DNA of 64,000 bases from Pseudaminobacter soli (ex Zhang et al. 2022) (GTDB lineage Bacteria > Pseudomonadota > Alphaproteobacteria > Rhizobiales > Rhizobiaceae), in assembly GCF_014595955.1 (NCBI RefSeq), contig NZ_JABVCF010000001.1:372001-436000 (forward strand), given 5' to 3'. Below are positions 7,645-15,762 of the stretch, piece by piece. Position 1 is the stretch's first letter; the number at the start of each line of letters is the position of its first letter. The notes below the pieces were generated by a model. The model had not been told where the DNA came from and did no database searches. It saw nothing but the letters and a program-made list of their open reading frames with translations. A program made the position numbers and the translations under genes.

Positions 7645-8024
7645 CCTCCTACGAAAAGGCGTGACGTTCCCGATCCGTGGCATGCCGTCGACTTCCTGGT
7701 GCCGGCCTCTCTGCCCCGACAGGATTCGATCGGGCCTCGCCAGCCGTGAATTCACACCGGCTGGCCGTCAGGCGCTCGGAGCCAATTCTTAGCCCGAGGT
7801 CCCATTATACTGCCTCATGCCCGATCCGGCCGCGGCAGACGGTTTCGCGGCCCCGATTATGCGAGGAAGGCTCCAACGTTAGACTTACCCACTTTTGCAG
7901 GGAACAATTCATCAAGGCCCCCGTTCAAGAACGGAAGATCGTTGATCTCGATCGAGAGGGTGATAAAAAGCTTTTCATTAATATTTGAGTCGGATCGTTT
8001 TTGCGCTCGGGGTGACCGGCACAC
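7645..8024. other. 380-base region upstream of mucR without a convincing gene
   Basis: No ORF here has a ribosome-binding site or a recognisable product. Two things stand out. One is an 8-bp inverted repeat, GCCAGCCG (7739-7746) with CGGCTGGC (7758-7765), around an 11-base loop containing the palindrome TGAATTCA. The other is an A/T-rich patch at about 7964-7988, just before mucR, in otherwise G+C-rich DNA. MucR proteins bind A/T-rich sites and often repress their own genes, so the patch may be the autoregulatory operator. Confidence 0.4.
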
Positions 8025-8039
8025 ATGCGGAGAAGGTAC

Positions 8040-8504
8040 GTGAATGACGAACAGTCATCTCGTCTGGAACTGATCGCCTCGATTGTTTCAGCCTACGTTT
8101 CGAACAACAGCGTGCCGATGGCTCATATCGGCGAACTTGTTCAAACGATCCATGAAACACTCCTTCGACTGGAGAGCGATACGTCCTCCGAGTCCCAGCC
8201 CTTGGTCCCGGCAGTCCCGATCAAGAAATCCGTCACGTCCGACTACATCATCTCCCTTGAGGACGGCCGGCGTTTTCGGTCGCTGAAACGCCATCTGAGC
8301 GCCCAATATGGCATGTCGCCCGAACAGTACCGGGCGAAGTGGAACCTCCCGCCCGACTATCCGATGGTCGCCCCGAGCTATGCCTCCGCGCGTTCGGCGC
8401 TCGCCAAGAGCATAGGCCTCGGCCGCAAGCCCACGACAGGGGAAGGCTCGCCGGGACGACCCCGAACCGGCCGACGTGGACGTACGAAGAAGCACGCCGA
8501 GTAA
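8040..8504 (+). CDS. mucR: MucR/Ros family transcriptional regulator, zinc-less type
   Basis: About 154 residues from GTG 8040; the in-frame ATG at 8025 would add five. GGAGAAGG lies directly before the GTG, and family members usually begin near here. The N-terminal oligomerisation part (ELVQTIHETLLRLE) is followed by the Ros/MucR DNA-binding domain with FRSLKRHL, YGMSPEQYRAKW and the hallmark DYPMVAP. MucR proteins are H-NS-like regulators of exopolysaccharide, motility and cell-cycle genes in rhizobia and Brucella. The zinc ligands are mostly replaced (Ser72, Asp75, Gln89/Tyr90; only His85 remains), as described for the zinc-independent Ml proteins of Mesorhizobium loti. The gene is solitary. 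Confidence 0.92.
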   Translation: MNDEQSSRLELIASIVSAYVSNNSVPMAHIGELVQTIHETLLRLESDTSSESQPLVPAVPIKKSVTSDYIISLEDGRRFRSLKRHLSAQYGMSPEQYRAKWNLPPDYPMVAPSYASARSALAKSIGLGRKPTTGEGSPGRPRTGRRGRTKKHAE

Positions 8505-8643
8505 GCCGGTGGTAGCCTCGGGCTCGATCTCAGATCTGCCCATTCCGCGAGCATCCGAGGGAACCATCGCGGCCCCTCGCACTTGACGGCACAATGTCAG
8601 GCCGATAGGCGGGCCCGCCAACATATTCTCGGAAAGGCTCCTG

Positions 8644-9336
8644 ATGGAAATCTTCACGGCGGCTGGCTTCACCGCACTGTTGCAGGTGATCGCAATCGAC
8701 CTGGTGCTTGCGGGGGACAATGCCATCGTGATCGGCCTGGCGGCTGCCGGCCTCCCCGCCGAGCAGCGTCGTAAGGCGATCCTCGTCGGCATCATCGCGG
8801 CTACCGTCCTGCGTATCGGTTTCGCCCTGATCACCCAGCAACTCCTGCAGATCGGACCGATCCTTCTCATCGCGGGCGGTTTGCTCCTGCTTTACGTCTG
8901 CTGGAAGATGTGGCGCGAGTTGCGTACCTCGCTTGAGGACGAGCATGAGGCGACCGAGGCGCTGGCCGACAGCGATTTTGACGCTAGTGGTACGGTGGCC
9001 GGCAAGGCCAAGCGAAAGACGTTCGCCCAGGCCGCCTGGCAGATCGTGATCGCCGACGTCTCGATGTCGCTCGACAATGTGCTGGCAGTCGCAGGCGCGG
9101 CGATGGACCATCCGACGGTGCTCATCATCGGCCTGGCGCTGTCAATTGCGCTGATGGGTTTTGCCGCGAGCTTCATAGCTCGGCTGCTGCATAAGCATCG
9201 CTGGATCGCCTATCTCGGCCTGGTCGTCATCCTCTACGTGGCCATCGAGATGCTGCTGAAGGGCGCCTACGGTCAGTGGCCGGAACAGTTCGCGTTTCTC
9301 GAGTTCTGGTTCGGCGGCGAAGCCAGCGCGCATTGA
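8644..9336 (+). CDS. TerC family integral membrane protein
   Basis: 230 residues with about six to seven transmembrane segments. The family pattern VIAIDLVLAGDNAIVIGLAA lies in the first segment and SLDNVLAVAG in the second half; the paired Asp residues are conserved metal-site candidates. A charged cytoplasmic loop (residues about 95-125) separates the halves. TerC/Alx relatives are linked to manganese efflux and to metalation of secreted proteins; the tellurite link is historical. The ribosome-binding site GGAAAGG precedes ATG 8644. There are no ter operon genes nearby, and no yybP-ykoY riboswitch is recognisable upstream. Confidence 0.9.
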   Translation: MEIFTAAGFTALLQVIAIDLVLAGDNAIVIGLAAAGLPAEQRRKAILVGIIAATVLRIGFALITQQLLQIGPILLIAGGLLLLYVCWKMWRELRTSLEDEHEATEALADSDFDASGTVAGKAKRKTFAQAAWQIVIADVSMSLDNVLAVAGAAMDHPTVLIIGLALSIALMGFAASFIARLLHKHRWIAYLGLVVILYVAIEMLLKGAYGQWPEQFAFLEFWFGGEASAH

Positions 9337-9407
9337 GGGCGGTCGGCGCGTGAGGCGGACCGACTTCGGGCCCGGAGCGGCGGATTGCCGCTTGCCCACC
9401 GCGAGGC

Positions 9408-9427
9408 GCCCGGTTGCAAAACCGGGC
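9408..9427. other. Hairpin downstream of the TerC gene
   Basis: GCCCGGTT (9408-9415) and AACCGGGC (9420-9427) form an 8-bp perfect stem with a GCAA tetraloop between the TerC gene and rimO. There is no T-run, so it is at most a weak terminator or an mRNA 3'-end stabiliser. Confidence 0.35.
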
Positions 9428-9474
9428 AACTGTGATACGTGGCGCGGCTTGCATGATTTTCGCGAGTGCCATCC

Positions 9475-10788
9475 ATGAGCGCACCCCGTGTGAGCTTCGT
9501 CAGCCTTGGCTGCCCCAAGGCGCTGGTCGATTCAGAGCGCATCGTCACCCGCCTGCGTGCCGAAGGCTACGAGATCGCGCGCAAGCATGACGGTGCGGAC
9601 CTCGTCGTCGTCAACACTTGCGGCTTTCTCGATTCGGCACGTGACGAGTCTCTCGACGCGATCGGGAACGCGCTTTCCGAGAACGGACGCGTGATCGTCA
9701 CGGGCTGCCTCGGCGCCGAGCCGGAGGTGATTCGGCAGCGGCATCCCAATGTACTGGCGATCACTGGACCGCAGGCCTACGAGAGTGTGATGGCCGCCGT
9801 GCACGAGGCGGTGCCGCCGAAGCATGATCCGCTGATCGACCTGCTGCCGCCGCAGGGCGTCAAGCTCACGCCGCGCCACTACGCCTATCTGAAGATTTCA
9901 GAAGGTTGCAACAACCGGTGCACCTTCTGCATCATCCCGTCGCTGCGCGGCGATCTCGTCTCGCGTCCCGCCGCCGACGTGCTGCGCGAAGCGGAGCGGC
10001 TGGCCAAGGCCGGCGTCAAGGAGATCATGGTGATCTCGCAGGACACGAGCGCCTACGGCATCGACCTCAAATATGCTGAAAGCCAGTATGGCGACCGCAC
10101 CGTCCGCGCCAAGTTCTACGATCTCGCCAAGGAACTCGGAGACCTGGGCATCTGGGTCAGGCTCCACTATGTCTATCCCTACCCGCACGTCACGGAAGTG
10201 ATTCCGCTGATGGCGGAGGGCAAGATCCTCCCCTACCTGGACATCCCCTTCCAGCACGCCTCGCCAGCGGTGTTGAAGAACATGCGGCGGCCCGCCCACG
10301 GCGAGAAGACCTTGGAGCGCATCCGCTCCTGGCGCGAGGCCTGCCCGGACCTGGCGATCCGCTCGACCTTCATCGTCGGTTTCCCAGGGGAGACGGAAAA
10401 GGATTTCGAGCTTCTGCTGGACTGGCTCAGCGAGGCGAAGATCGAGCGCGCCGGCTGCTTCAAATACGAGCCGGTCAAAGGCGCCCGCTCGAACGACCTC
10501 GGCCTGCCCGAATTGCCGCAGGAAGTGAAGGAGAGCCGCTGGCACCGCTTCATGCAGCGCCAGCAGAAGGTGTCCGCGGCGCAGCAGCAGAAGAAAGTGG
10601 GCAAGCGGCTGCCCGTGATCATCGACGAGGCGAACGGAACGGCCGGCAAGGGCCGCACCAAGTATGATGCGCCAGAGATTGACGGGGCGGTGCACATCAC
10701 CTCGCGGCGGCCGCTGCGCGCCGGCGAGATCGTCACCGTGAAGATCGACCGCGCCGACGCCTACGACCTTTACGGCCAGGCCGTCTGA
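9475..10788 (+). CDS. rimO: Ribosomal protein S12 methylthiotransferase RimO
   Basis: 437 residues with the full three-domain layout. The N-terminal UPF0004 domain has [12 protein letters not shown] and VVNTCGF. The radical SAM domain carries the Cx3Cx2C cluster motif in [14 protein letters not shown], and a C-terminal TRAM domain ends in [12 protein letters not shown]. It adds a methylthio group to Asp88 of ribosomal protein S12, using SAM and two Fe-S clusters. I chose ATG 9475 ([13 protein letters not shown]); an ATG three codons upstream is also in frame. Its stop abuts the stop of the convergent GST gene with no spacer. Confidence 0.96.
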   Translation: MSAPRVSFVSLGCPKALVDSERIVTRLRAEGYEIARKHDGADLVVVNTCGFLDSARDESLDAIGNALSENGRVIVTGCLGAEPEVIRQRHPNVLAITGPQAYESVMAAVHEAVPPKHDPLIDLLPPQGVKLTPRHYAYLKISEGCNNRCTFCIIPSLRGDLVSRPAADVLREAERLAKAGVKEIMVISQDTSAYGIDLKYAESQYGDRTVRAKFYDLAKELGDLGIWVRLHYVYPYPHVTEVIPLMAEGKILPYLDIPFQHASPAVLKNMRRPAHGEKTLERIRSWREACPDLAIRSTFIVGFPGETEKDFELLLDWLSEAKIERAGCFKYEPVKGARSNDLGLPELPQEVKESRWHRFMQRQQKVSAAQQQKKVGKRLPVIIDEANGTAGKGRTKYDAPEIDGAVHITSRRPLRAGEIVTVKIDRADAYDLYGQAV

Positions 10789-11421
10789 TCAGACCTTTCC
10801 GGCCCAGGCCGGAACGGTCTTGGCCAGCGCATAATCCTTCTCCTGAGCCCGCTTCCAGGCGGGGCGGTCGGCCAGGCGCTCCAGATAGGCCTTGAAGGCG
10901 GGGCGCTCGGGCAGCGCTTTCAAGCGCACCATCGTATAATGGATCGCCGAACCTAGCTGCGTGTCCGCCGCCGTGAAGCTGTTGCCGGCCGCGAAGGGAT
11001 GAGCCGTCAGCCTGCGCTCCAGGTGAGCGACCATGTCCTCAAAGAGGCCGAAGGAATAATCGTTGCTCTTATAGCTGAGACCGTGCGCGCGGGCCGCGAT
11101 GCACGGATCGAAGACCGAGTCGCAATAGACCGTGGTCGAAAGGTATGGCCCGCGCGTGGGATCACCGATTACTGGTGCGAGCCCTTCCTGCGGAAAGGTG
11201 TCCGCCAGATAGACGGTGATCGCGGCGCGCTCAGTGATGACCACGCCATCGTGTTCGATCGCCGGAACCTTCTTGTTCGGCTGAACGGCGCGATACCATT
11301 CGGGCGCGCCCTCCTCTGCGCGGATATCGATGTGAACCAATTCGTAATCGACCGCGAGTTCCTCCAGGAGCCACAGCACGCCGGATCCGCGTGACCAAGG
11401 GGCATGATAGAACTTCAGCAT
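10789..11421 (-). CDS. Glutathione S-transferase family protein
   Basis: 210 residues: an N-terminal thioredoxin-like domain (MLKFYHAPWSRGSG, then the cis-Pro motif KVPAIEHDG and TERAAI) and an all-helical C-terminal domain with the N-capping segment FTAADTQLGSAI. Ser in the first helix (about residue 10) is the likely glutathione-activating residue. Bacterial cytosolic GSTs conjugate or reduce electrophiles; the substrate cannot be told. The frame runs back to 11502, but homologues start at this Met. A perfect 14-bp inverted repeat lies about 40 bases upstream of the start. It is on the same strand as the ribose-type ABC operon and downstream of it. Confidence 0.92.
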   Translation of the reverse strand: MLKFYHAPWSRGSGVLWLLEELAVDYELVHIDIRAEEGAPEWYRAVQPNKKVPAIEHDGVVITERAAITVYLADTFPQEGLAPVIGDPTRGPYLSTTVYCDSVFDPCIAARAHGLSYKSNDYSFGLFEDMVAHLERRLTAHPFAAGNSFTAADTQLGSAIHYTMVRLKALPERPAFKAYLERLADRPAWKRAQEKDYALAKTVPAWAGKV

Positions 11422-11461
11422 CGTCGCGCTCCTCTGCTTCTTCGAGGGAGCCCAAATAGCA

Positions 11462-11495
11462 GAACGCTCCTGACAGCCAAATGTCAGGAGCGTTC
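11462..11495 (-). promoter_or_regulatory. Perfect 14-bp inverted repeat between ABC operon and GST gene
   Basis: Positions 11462-11475 are the exact reverse complement of 11482-11495, with a 6-base loop GCCAAA. It lies 67 bases past the stop of the binding-protein gene and 41 bases before the GST start. On the minus strand there is no U-run right after the stem. It could be a factor-independent or Rho-assisted terminator for the ABC operon, or an operator controlling the GST gene. Confidence 0.55.
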
Positions 11496-11562
11496 CCGCC
11501 AAGGCGTATCGGGATATGTGGTCCCCTCGCCTGCCGGGACCCAGCCGCCCAGAACCAGCAGA

Positions 11563-12567
11563 CTACTTCGCTATGCAGGTATCCGCCGTCTCAGGCGTGC
11601 AGACGTCGAGTCCTGTATAGGTCGGATCGGTCGGCGGAGCCTTTCCGTCCTTGATGTCCTTCAGGGCGAACATGGTCTTGTAGCCCATCTCGAACGGACG
11701 CTGGCCGACCTGCCCGAGCGACAGCCCCTCCTTCATCTGGTCCATCTGCACCGGCAGCGTGTCGGCGACGACCAGGGCGAGCGACCTGGACGCGATCTTG
11801 TCCTTGTAGGGCGTGACAGCGGCGCGATTGGCGTCCGGCACGAACTGCGGGAAACCGCCAGTCGGCACGAAGGCGTCGAGGTTCGGCATCTTAGCCATGA
11901 AGTCCTGGAACTGCTGAACCGCCACGGGGAAGTCGTCGTTGGTGTAGAGCGGGCAACCCTCGGCTTCGGTCCAGCCGTTCTGGCCGGTCAGACGATCGCC
12001 GGGCGACTCGGCCGACTCCTTACCCGCCAGCGTATCGCGGATACCTTTCATGCGCTCATTGTGGTTCGCGGCGGCCGCGCCACCCGACTGGATGCAGATC
12101 GTTCCGCCCTTCGGCTTGATGGTCTGCACGATCTTAGCAAGATTAACGCCGATCTCGTAGTTGTGCGTGCCGATGTAAGCCACGCGAAGGTCCTTGTTCT
12201 CGGGCAGCAGGTCGGAGTCCCAGGTCAGGACCGGAATATTGGCCTCCTTCGCCGCCTGCAGCGCAACCGCCATGGCAGCCGCGTTCGAAGGAGATACGGC
12301 GATCCCGTCAACGCGGCGCGCCACGAGGTCCTGCACGATCTGCACCTGCTCCTCGCCGCCGCCGTGCTCGCCGGGGCCGATATAGTCGCACTTGAACGCG
12401 CCGTTGGACTCGGCTTCTGCCTTCTTGCAGCCGTCGCGAGCCTGGTCGAAGAATGGATTGTTCATGTTCTTCGGCACGAGCGCGAAGGTATAGGTTTGCT
12501 GGGCATAGGCATTTCCTGCGATCAGCGCAGAAGCCGCTACGGCGGCTGAAAGTAGGTACTTGTTCAC
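11563..12567 (-). CDS. Sugar-type ABC transporter substrate-binding protein (RbsB-like)
   Basis: 334 residues. A Sec signal peptide (VNKYLLSAAVAASALIAGNAYA) is followed by a periplasmic binding protein type I fold with TFALVPKNMNNPFFDQARDG, VDGIAVSPSNAAAMAVAL and VLTWDSDLLPENKDLRVAYIG. It would capture the substrate for the importer formed with the two upstream genes. The substrate is probably a sugar or polyol, but binding residues cannot be assigned by eye. The GTG start at 12567 has GGAGGAG immediately upstream; the GTG at 12579 would place this site inside the gene. Two Cys near the end (DVCTPETADTC) could form a disulfide. Confidence 0.9.
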   Translation of the reverse strand: MNKYLLSAAVAASALIAGNAYAQQTYTFALVPKNMNNPFFDQARDGCKKAEAESNGAFKCDYIGPGEHGGGEEQVQIVQDLVARRVDGIAVSPSNAAAMAVALQAAKEANIPVLTWDSDLLPENKDLRVAYIGTHNYEIGVNLAKIVQTIKPKGGTICIQSGGAAAANHNERMKGIRDTLAGKESAESPGDRLTGQNGWTEAEGCPLYTNDDFPVAVQQFQDFMAKMPNLDAFVPTGGFPQFVPDANRAAVTPYKDKIASRSLALVVADTLPVQMDQMKEGLSLGQVGQRPFEMGYKTMFALKDIKDGKAPPTDPTYTGLDVCTPETADTCIAK

Positions 12568-12620
12568 TTTCTCCTCCACCTTTCATCGTCACTTTCTCAC
12601 CGGCGGACGATTGCCGGACC

Positions 12621-13724
12621 CTATCCGCGCTTGCTCGCGAACATTGCACGCACCCAAACCCCCACGGAGGTCGCCGGGCTCTGCATCCCAAGCAGCACGG
12701 CAAGTATGATGAAGGCGCCGACCAACGCCCCCTGCCAGTTCGAGTCGATGCCGGCCATGAGCAGCGCGTTGCGGATGACCTCGAGGAACGCCGAGCCGAT
12801 GATCGCACCGTAGGCGCTGCCATAGCCGCCCATCAGGCTCGCCCCGCCGATCACGGTACCGGCAATGACGCGCAGTTCGTATCCGGTGCCCATCGCATTG
12901 ATGGCCGAGCCGCTGTAGCCGAGCAAAAGCAGCGAGGCGATGGAAGCGCAGAAGGCCGAGAACACATAGGCCTGGAACTTGATCCAGTCGACGGGGACGC
13001 CCGTGAGCCGGGCGGCATGCTCATTGCCGCCGATCGCGAACAGGTGGCGGCCCCAGGCGGTGAAGATAAAGACGAAGCCAACGGCGAGGCCAAGGACGAC
13101 CATCACCCAGAAATGCGACGAGAGCTCCGGCATCCAGTGCGGCGCCCAGCCAGCGGGGGCGCGCAGCGGCCACTTCGCCTGCCCGATCGCCTTCACGATC
13201 GGCGCGTCCGGCCCGAACTGATAGAGCATCTGATTGCCCGAGATCACCACGGCCAGCGAGCGAGCGATCGAAAGCATGCCAAGCGTGACGACGAAGGACG
13301 GCATGCCGACATAGGCCACGAAGAAGCCGTTGAACGCCCCGCATGCTAGGCCGGCCAAGAGCCCTGCCCCGAAGGCCACATACCATGGATGGTGCCAGGT
13401 GAGCAGCAGTCCCGCCACGATCGCCACAAGGCCCATCACCGAGCCGACCGAGAGATCGATGCCGCCCGTGATCAGCACGACGGTCATGCCGAGCGCCATG
13501 ATGCCGATCGGCGCGAAGTTGCGGGTGACGTTGGTCACGTTCTCTACCGTGCCGAAGCTCGGCTGCAACCAACTCATGAAGATCACCAGCACGGCCAGCG
13601 CCACTGTCACCCAGAAAGACTGGCTGCTGAGCATGGTCTGGAGGACCGTCTGCTCCTTGATGCCGACGACGTCGCTGATCTCGGCGTGGCTCTCTGCGGC
13701 GAGTTGCGCCTGACTATGCTGCAC
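12621..13724 (-). CDS. Sugar-type ABC transporter permease (RbsC-like)
   Basis: 367 residues with eight to ten hydrophobic segments. Family signatures include GIMALGMTVVLITGGIDLSVGSVMGL and the C-terminal GTVIGGASLMGGYGSAYGA. An N-terminal cytoplasmic stretch of about 35 residues (MQHSQAQLAAESHAEI) precedes the first segment. It overlaps the 3' end of the ATPase gene by 11 bases, which implies coupling. It forms the membrane channel of the importer with its single-domain ATPase. Confidence 0.9.
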   Translation of the reverse strand: MQHSQAQLAAESHAEISDVVGIKEQTVLQTMLSSQSFWVTVALAVLVIFMSWLQPSFGTVENVTNVTRNFAPIGIMALGMTVVLITGGIDLSVGSVMGLVAIVAGLLLTWHHPWYVAFGAGLLAGLACGAFNGFFVAYVGMPSFVVTLGMLSIARSLAVVISGNQMLYQFGPDAPIVKAIGQAKWPLRAPAGWAPHWMPELSSHFWVMVVLGLAVGFVFIFTAWGRHLFAIGGNEHAARLTGVPVDWIKFQAYVFSAFCASIASLLLLGYSGSAINAMGTGYELRVIAGTVIGGASLMGGYGSAYGAIIGSAFLEVIRNALLMAGIDSNWQGALVGAFIILAVLLGMQSPATSVGVWVRAMFASKRG

Positions 13725-14454
13725 GGATTGCCCCCGTGATCAGGCCTGTGATCTCTTCCGGCGAGGTCGAGGTGGTCTGCTTGTCAGCCACCTTGGAGCC
13801 GCGCCTCAGCACGATGATGCGATCGCACACCGCAAACACGTCCGGCATGCGGTGGCTGATCAGCATCACAGCCACGCCCCGTGACCTGAGCCGGCGGATC
13901 AGATCCAGGACCTCTGCGACCTGGCGAACCGAGATCGCCGCCGTGGGCTCGTCCATCAGCACCAGCTTTGCATTGGAAAGCCGGGTGCGGGCGATAGCGA
14001 CCGCCTGTCGCTGACCGCCCGACATCTTCTTCACCAGATCACGCGGACGGGTTTCCGACTTCAGCTCTGCGAAGAGTTGAGCCGCCCGCTCGATCATCGC
14101 CTTCTTGTCGAGGATACGGAATGGCCAGGTGCCCTTCTTGACCTCGCGTCCGAGGAAAACGTTCTGGGCAGCCGTGAGATTGTCGGCCAGTGCGAGGTCC
14201 TGGTAGACTACTTCGATCCCCTCGGCGCGCGCCTCCACCGGCTTGTGGAAGTGGCAGAGCTTGCCACCGACCGCGATCTCACCCTCGCTCGGCGGGAAAT
14301 TGCCGGCGATCAGCTTGACCATGGTGGATTTGCCGGCGCCGTTGTCGCCCATCAGGCCGATGACTTCACCGGCCGCGACTGAGAAATCGATATCGTGCAG
14401 CGCCCGGATCGCTCCGAAGCTCTTACCAACGCCGCGTACCTCCAGCAGCGACAT
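13714..14454 (-). CDS. Sugar-type ABC transporter ATP-binding protein, single domain (FrcA-like)
   Basis: 246 residues and one nucleotide-binding domain: Walker A GDNGAGKST, signature MSGGQRQAVAIART, Walker B LVLMDEPTAAI and switch LISHRMPDV. RbsA-type ATPases normally have two fused domains of about 500 residues; this is the shorter type seen in the rhizobial fructose system FrcA. The start at 14454 (MSLLEVRGVGKSFG) fits homologues; an in-frame upstream ATG at 14475 adds seven residues. It is the first gene of the ATPase-permease-binding protein operon on the minus strand. Confidence 0.9.
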   Translation of the reverse strand: MSLLEVRGVGKSFGAIRALHDIDFSVAAGEVIGLMGDNGAGKSTMVKLIAGNFPPSEGEIAVGGKLCHFHKPVEARAEGIEVVYQDLALADNLTAAQNVFLGREVKKGTWPFRILDKKAMIERAAQLFAELKSETRPRDLVKKMSGGQRQAVAIARTRLSNAKLVLMDEPTAAISVRQVAEVLDLIRRLRSRGVAVMLISHRMPDVFAVCDRIIVLRRGSKVADKQTTSTSPEEITGLITGAIRAA

Positions 14455-14581
14455 GAGGCGTTCCCTCGCTCCCATCCTCCAGTTTGTTGCCTCACTGGTC
14501 GGACCAAACGATGTTTAGCAGAGAACTTTGATCTCGTCACGTTGCGCAAGCCGGCGTCCGCATCGCCTGGCTGGCTGGGCC

Positions 14582-14616
14582 AAAAATGGCAAAGGCGCCC
14601 GCAAGCGGGGCGCCTT
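14582..14616 (-). terminator. Terminator of the BMP-type ABC operon
   Basis: AAGGCGCCC (14592-14600) pairs perfectly with GGGCGCCTT (14608-14616) around a 7-base loop. On the minus strand the stem is followed by TTGCCATTTTT, giving a U-rich tail after a short gap. It lies about 25 bases past the stop of the binding-protein gene, so it is well placed to end that transcript and insulate the next operon. Confidence 0.7.
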
Positions 14617-14639
14617 CCCAATGCTTCGCCGCTTACGCC

Positions 14640-15740
14640 TTATTGCGGCAGCTTGTCGTCTACGCCCTTCACGTAGAAGTTAAGTCCGAGCAACACGCTG
14701 TCCTCGGCAACTTCGCCCTGCTTCAGCCACTCGCTGCCGTCCTGCTTGGTGATCGGGCCGGTGAAGGGATTAAACTCGCCGGACTTGATCTTGGCCTCGG
14801 CTTCTTCTGCAGCCTTCTTCACGTCGTCGGGCATGTTGGTATAGGGCGCCATCACGACGTGCCCCTCCTTCATGCCGCCCCAGACGTCATGCTGCTTCCA
14901 GGTGCCGTCCATCACGGCCTTCACCTGCTGGGTGTAGTAGGGGCCCCAATCGTCGACGATCGAAGTAAGCTGCGTCTCGGGCCCGAACTTGATCATGTCC
15001 GAGGCCTGGCCGAAGGCCTTGATGCCGCGCTCATGAGCGATCTGCATCGGCGCCGTGGAGTCGGTATGCTGGGTGATGATGTCGACGCCTTGGTCGACGA
15101 GAGCCTTCGCAGCGTCAGCCTCCTTGCCCGGATCAAACCAGGTGTTGGCCCACACGACCTTGACCTTGAAATCGGGATTGACCGACTGGGCGCCAAGCAC
15201 GAAGGCGTCGATGCCCATGACGACCTCCGGGATCGGGAACGACGCGATGTAGCCGGCCATGCCGGCCTTCGACATCTTGGCGGCGATCACGCCCTGGACG
15301 TAGCGGCCCTCATAGAAGCGCGAGTTGTAGGTCGAGACGTTCGGATGCTCGCGCTTGAAGCCCGTGGCATGCTCGAACTTCACGTCCGGAAACCTGCCAG
15401 CCACCTTGTTAGTGGCGTCCATGAAGCCGAAGGACGTTGCGAAGATGATGTTGCAGCCGGACCGGGCGAAACGCTCGATCGCGCGCTCGGCATCGGCGCC
15501 TTCCGGGACGCTTTCGAGATAGGCAATCTCGACCTTGTCTTCGCCGCCGATATTCTTCTGCATCTCCAGCGCGCCCTGGTGATGCTGATAGGAATATCCG
15601 AAATCACCGATCGGGCCGACATAGATGAAGCAGGCCTTCACCTTCTCCTGTGCGGACGCACCGCCCGCCACGAGCATGGCCGCGGACGCGGCCAGCGCAA
15701 ACAATAGTTTCCTCATTGCTCTTGTTCCCTGAGTTGTCAT
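14640..15740 (-). CDS. BMP family ABC transporter substrate-binding protein
   Basis: 366 residues. The signal peptide is MRKLLFALAASAAMLVAGGASA after a short N-terminal extension. The mature protein has the basic membrane protein (PBP1-BMP) features: ACFIYVGPIGDFGYSYQHHQG, a conserved EGADAERAIERF and GVIAAKMSKAGMAGYIASF. Characterised BMP-type proteins (PnrA, and the nucleoside transporters of Gram-positive bacteria) bind purine nucleosides, so a nucleoside or nucleobase is the best guess. ATG 15740 follows an AGGGAGG site; ATG 15716 is an equally plausible start. It is the last gene of a four-gene transporter operon and is followed by a terminator. Confidence 0.92.
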   Translation of the reverse strand: MTTQGTRAMRKLLFALAASAAMLVAGGASAQEKVKACFIYVGPIGDFGYSYQHHQGALEMQKNIGGEDKVEIAYLESVPEGADAERAIERFARSGCNIIFATSFGFMDATNKVAGRFPDVKFEHATGFKREHPNVSTYNSRFYEGRYVQGVIAAKMSKAGMAGYIASFPIPEVVMGIDAFVLGAQSVNPDFKVKVVWANTWFDPGKEADAAKALVDQGVDIITQHTDSTAPMQIAHERGIKAFGQASDMIKFGPETQLTSIVDDWGPYYTQQVKAVMDGTWKQHDVWGGMKEGHVVMAPYTNMPDDVKKAAEEAEAKIKSGEFNPFTGPITKQDGSEWLKQGEVAEDSVLLGLNFYVKGVDDKLPQ

Positions 15741-15762
15741 GTTAAAGGATCCTCCCTCTCCC

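Noticed and set aside
7677..7988. 103-codon open frame upstream of mucR
   Set aside because: No ribosome-binding site or recognisable product, and it runs through the inverted repeat and the A/T-rich patch.
8505..8643. yybP-ykoY manganese riboswitch upstream of the TerC gene
   Set aside because: The conserved internal loops of this riboswitch are not recognisable in the 139-base gap.
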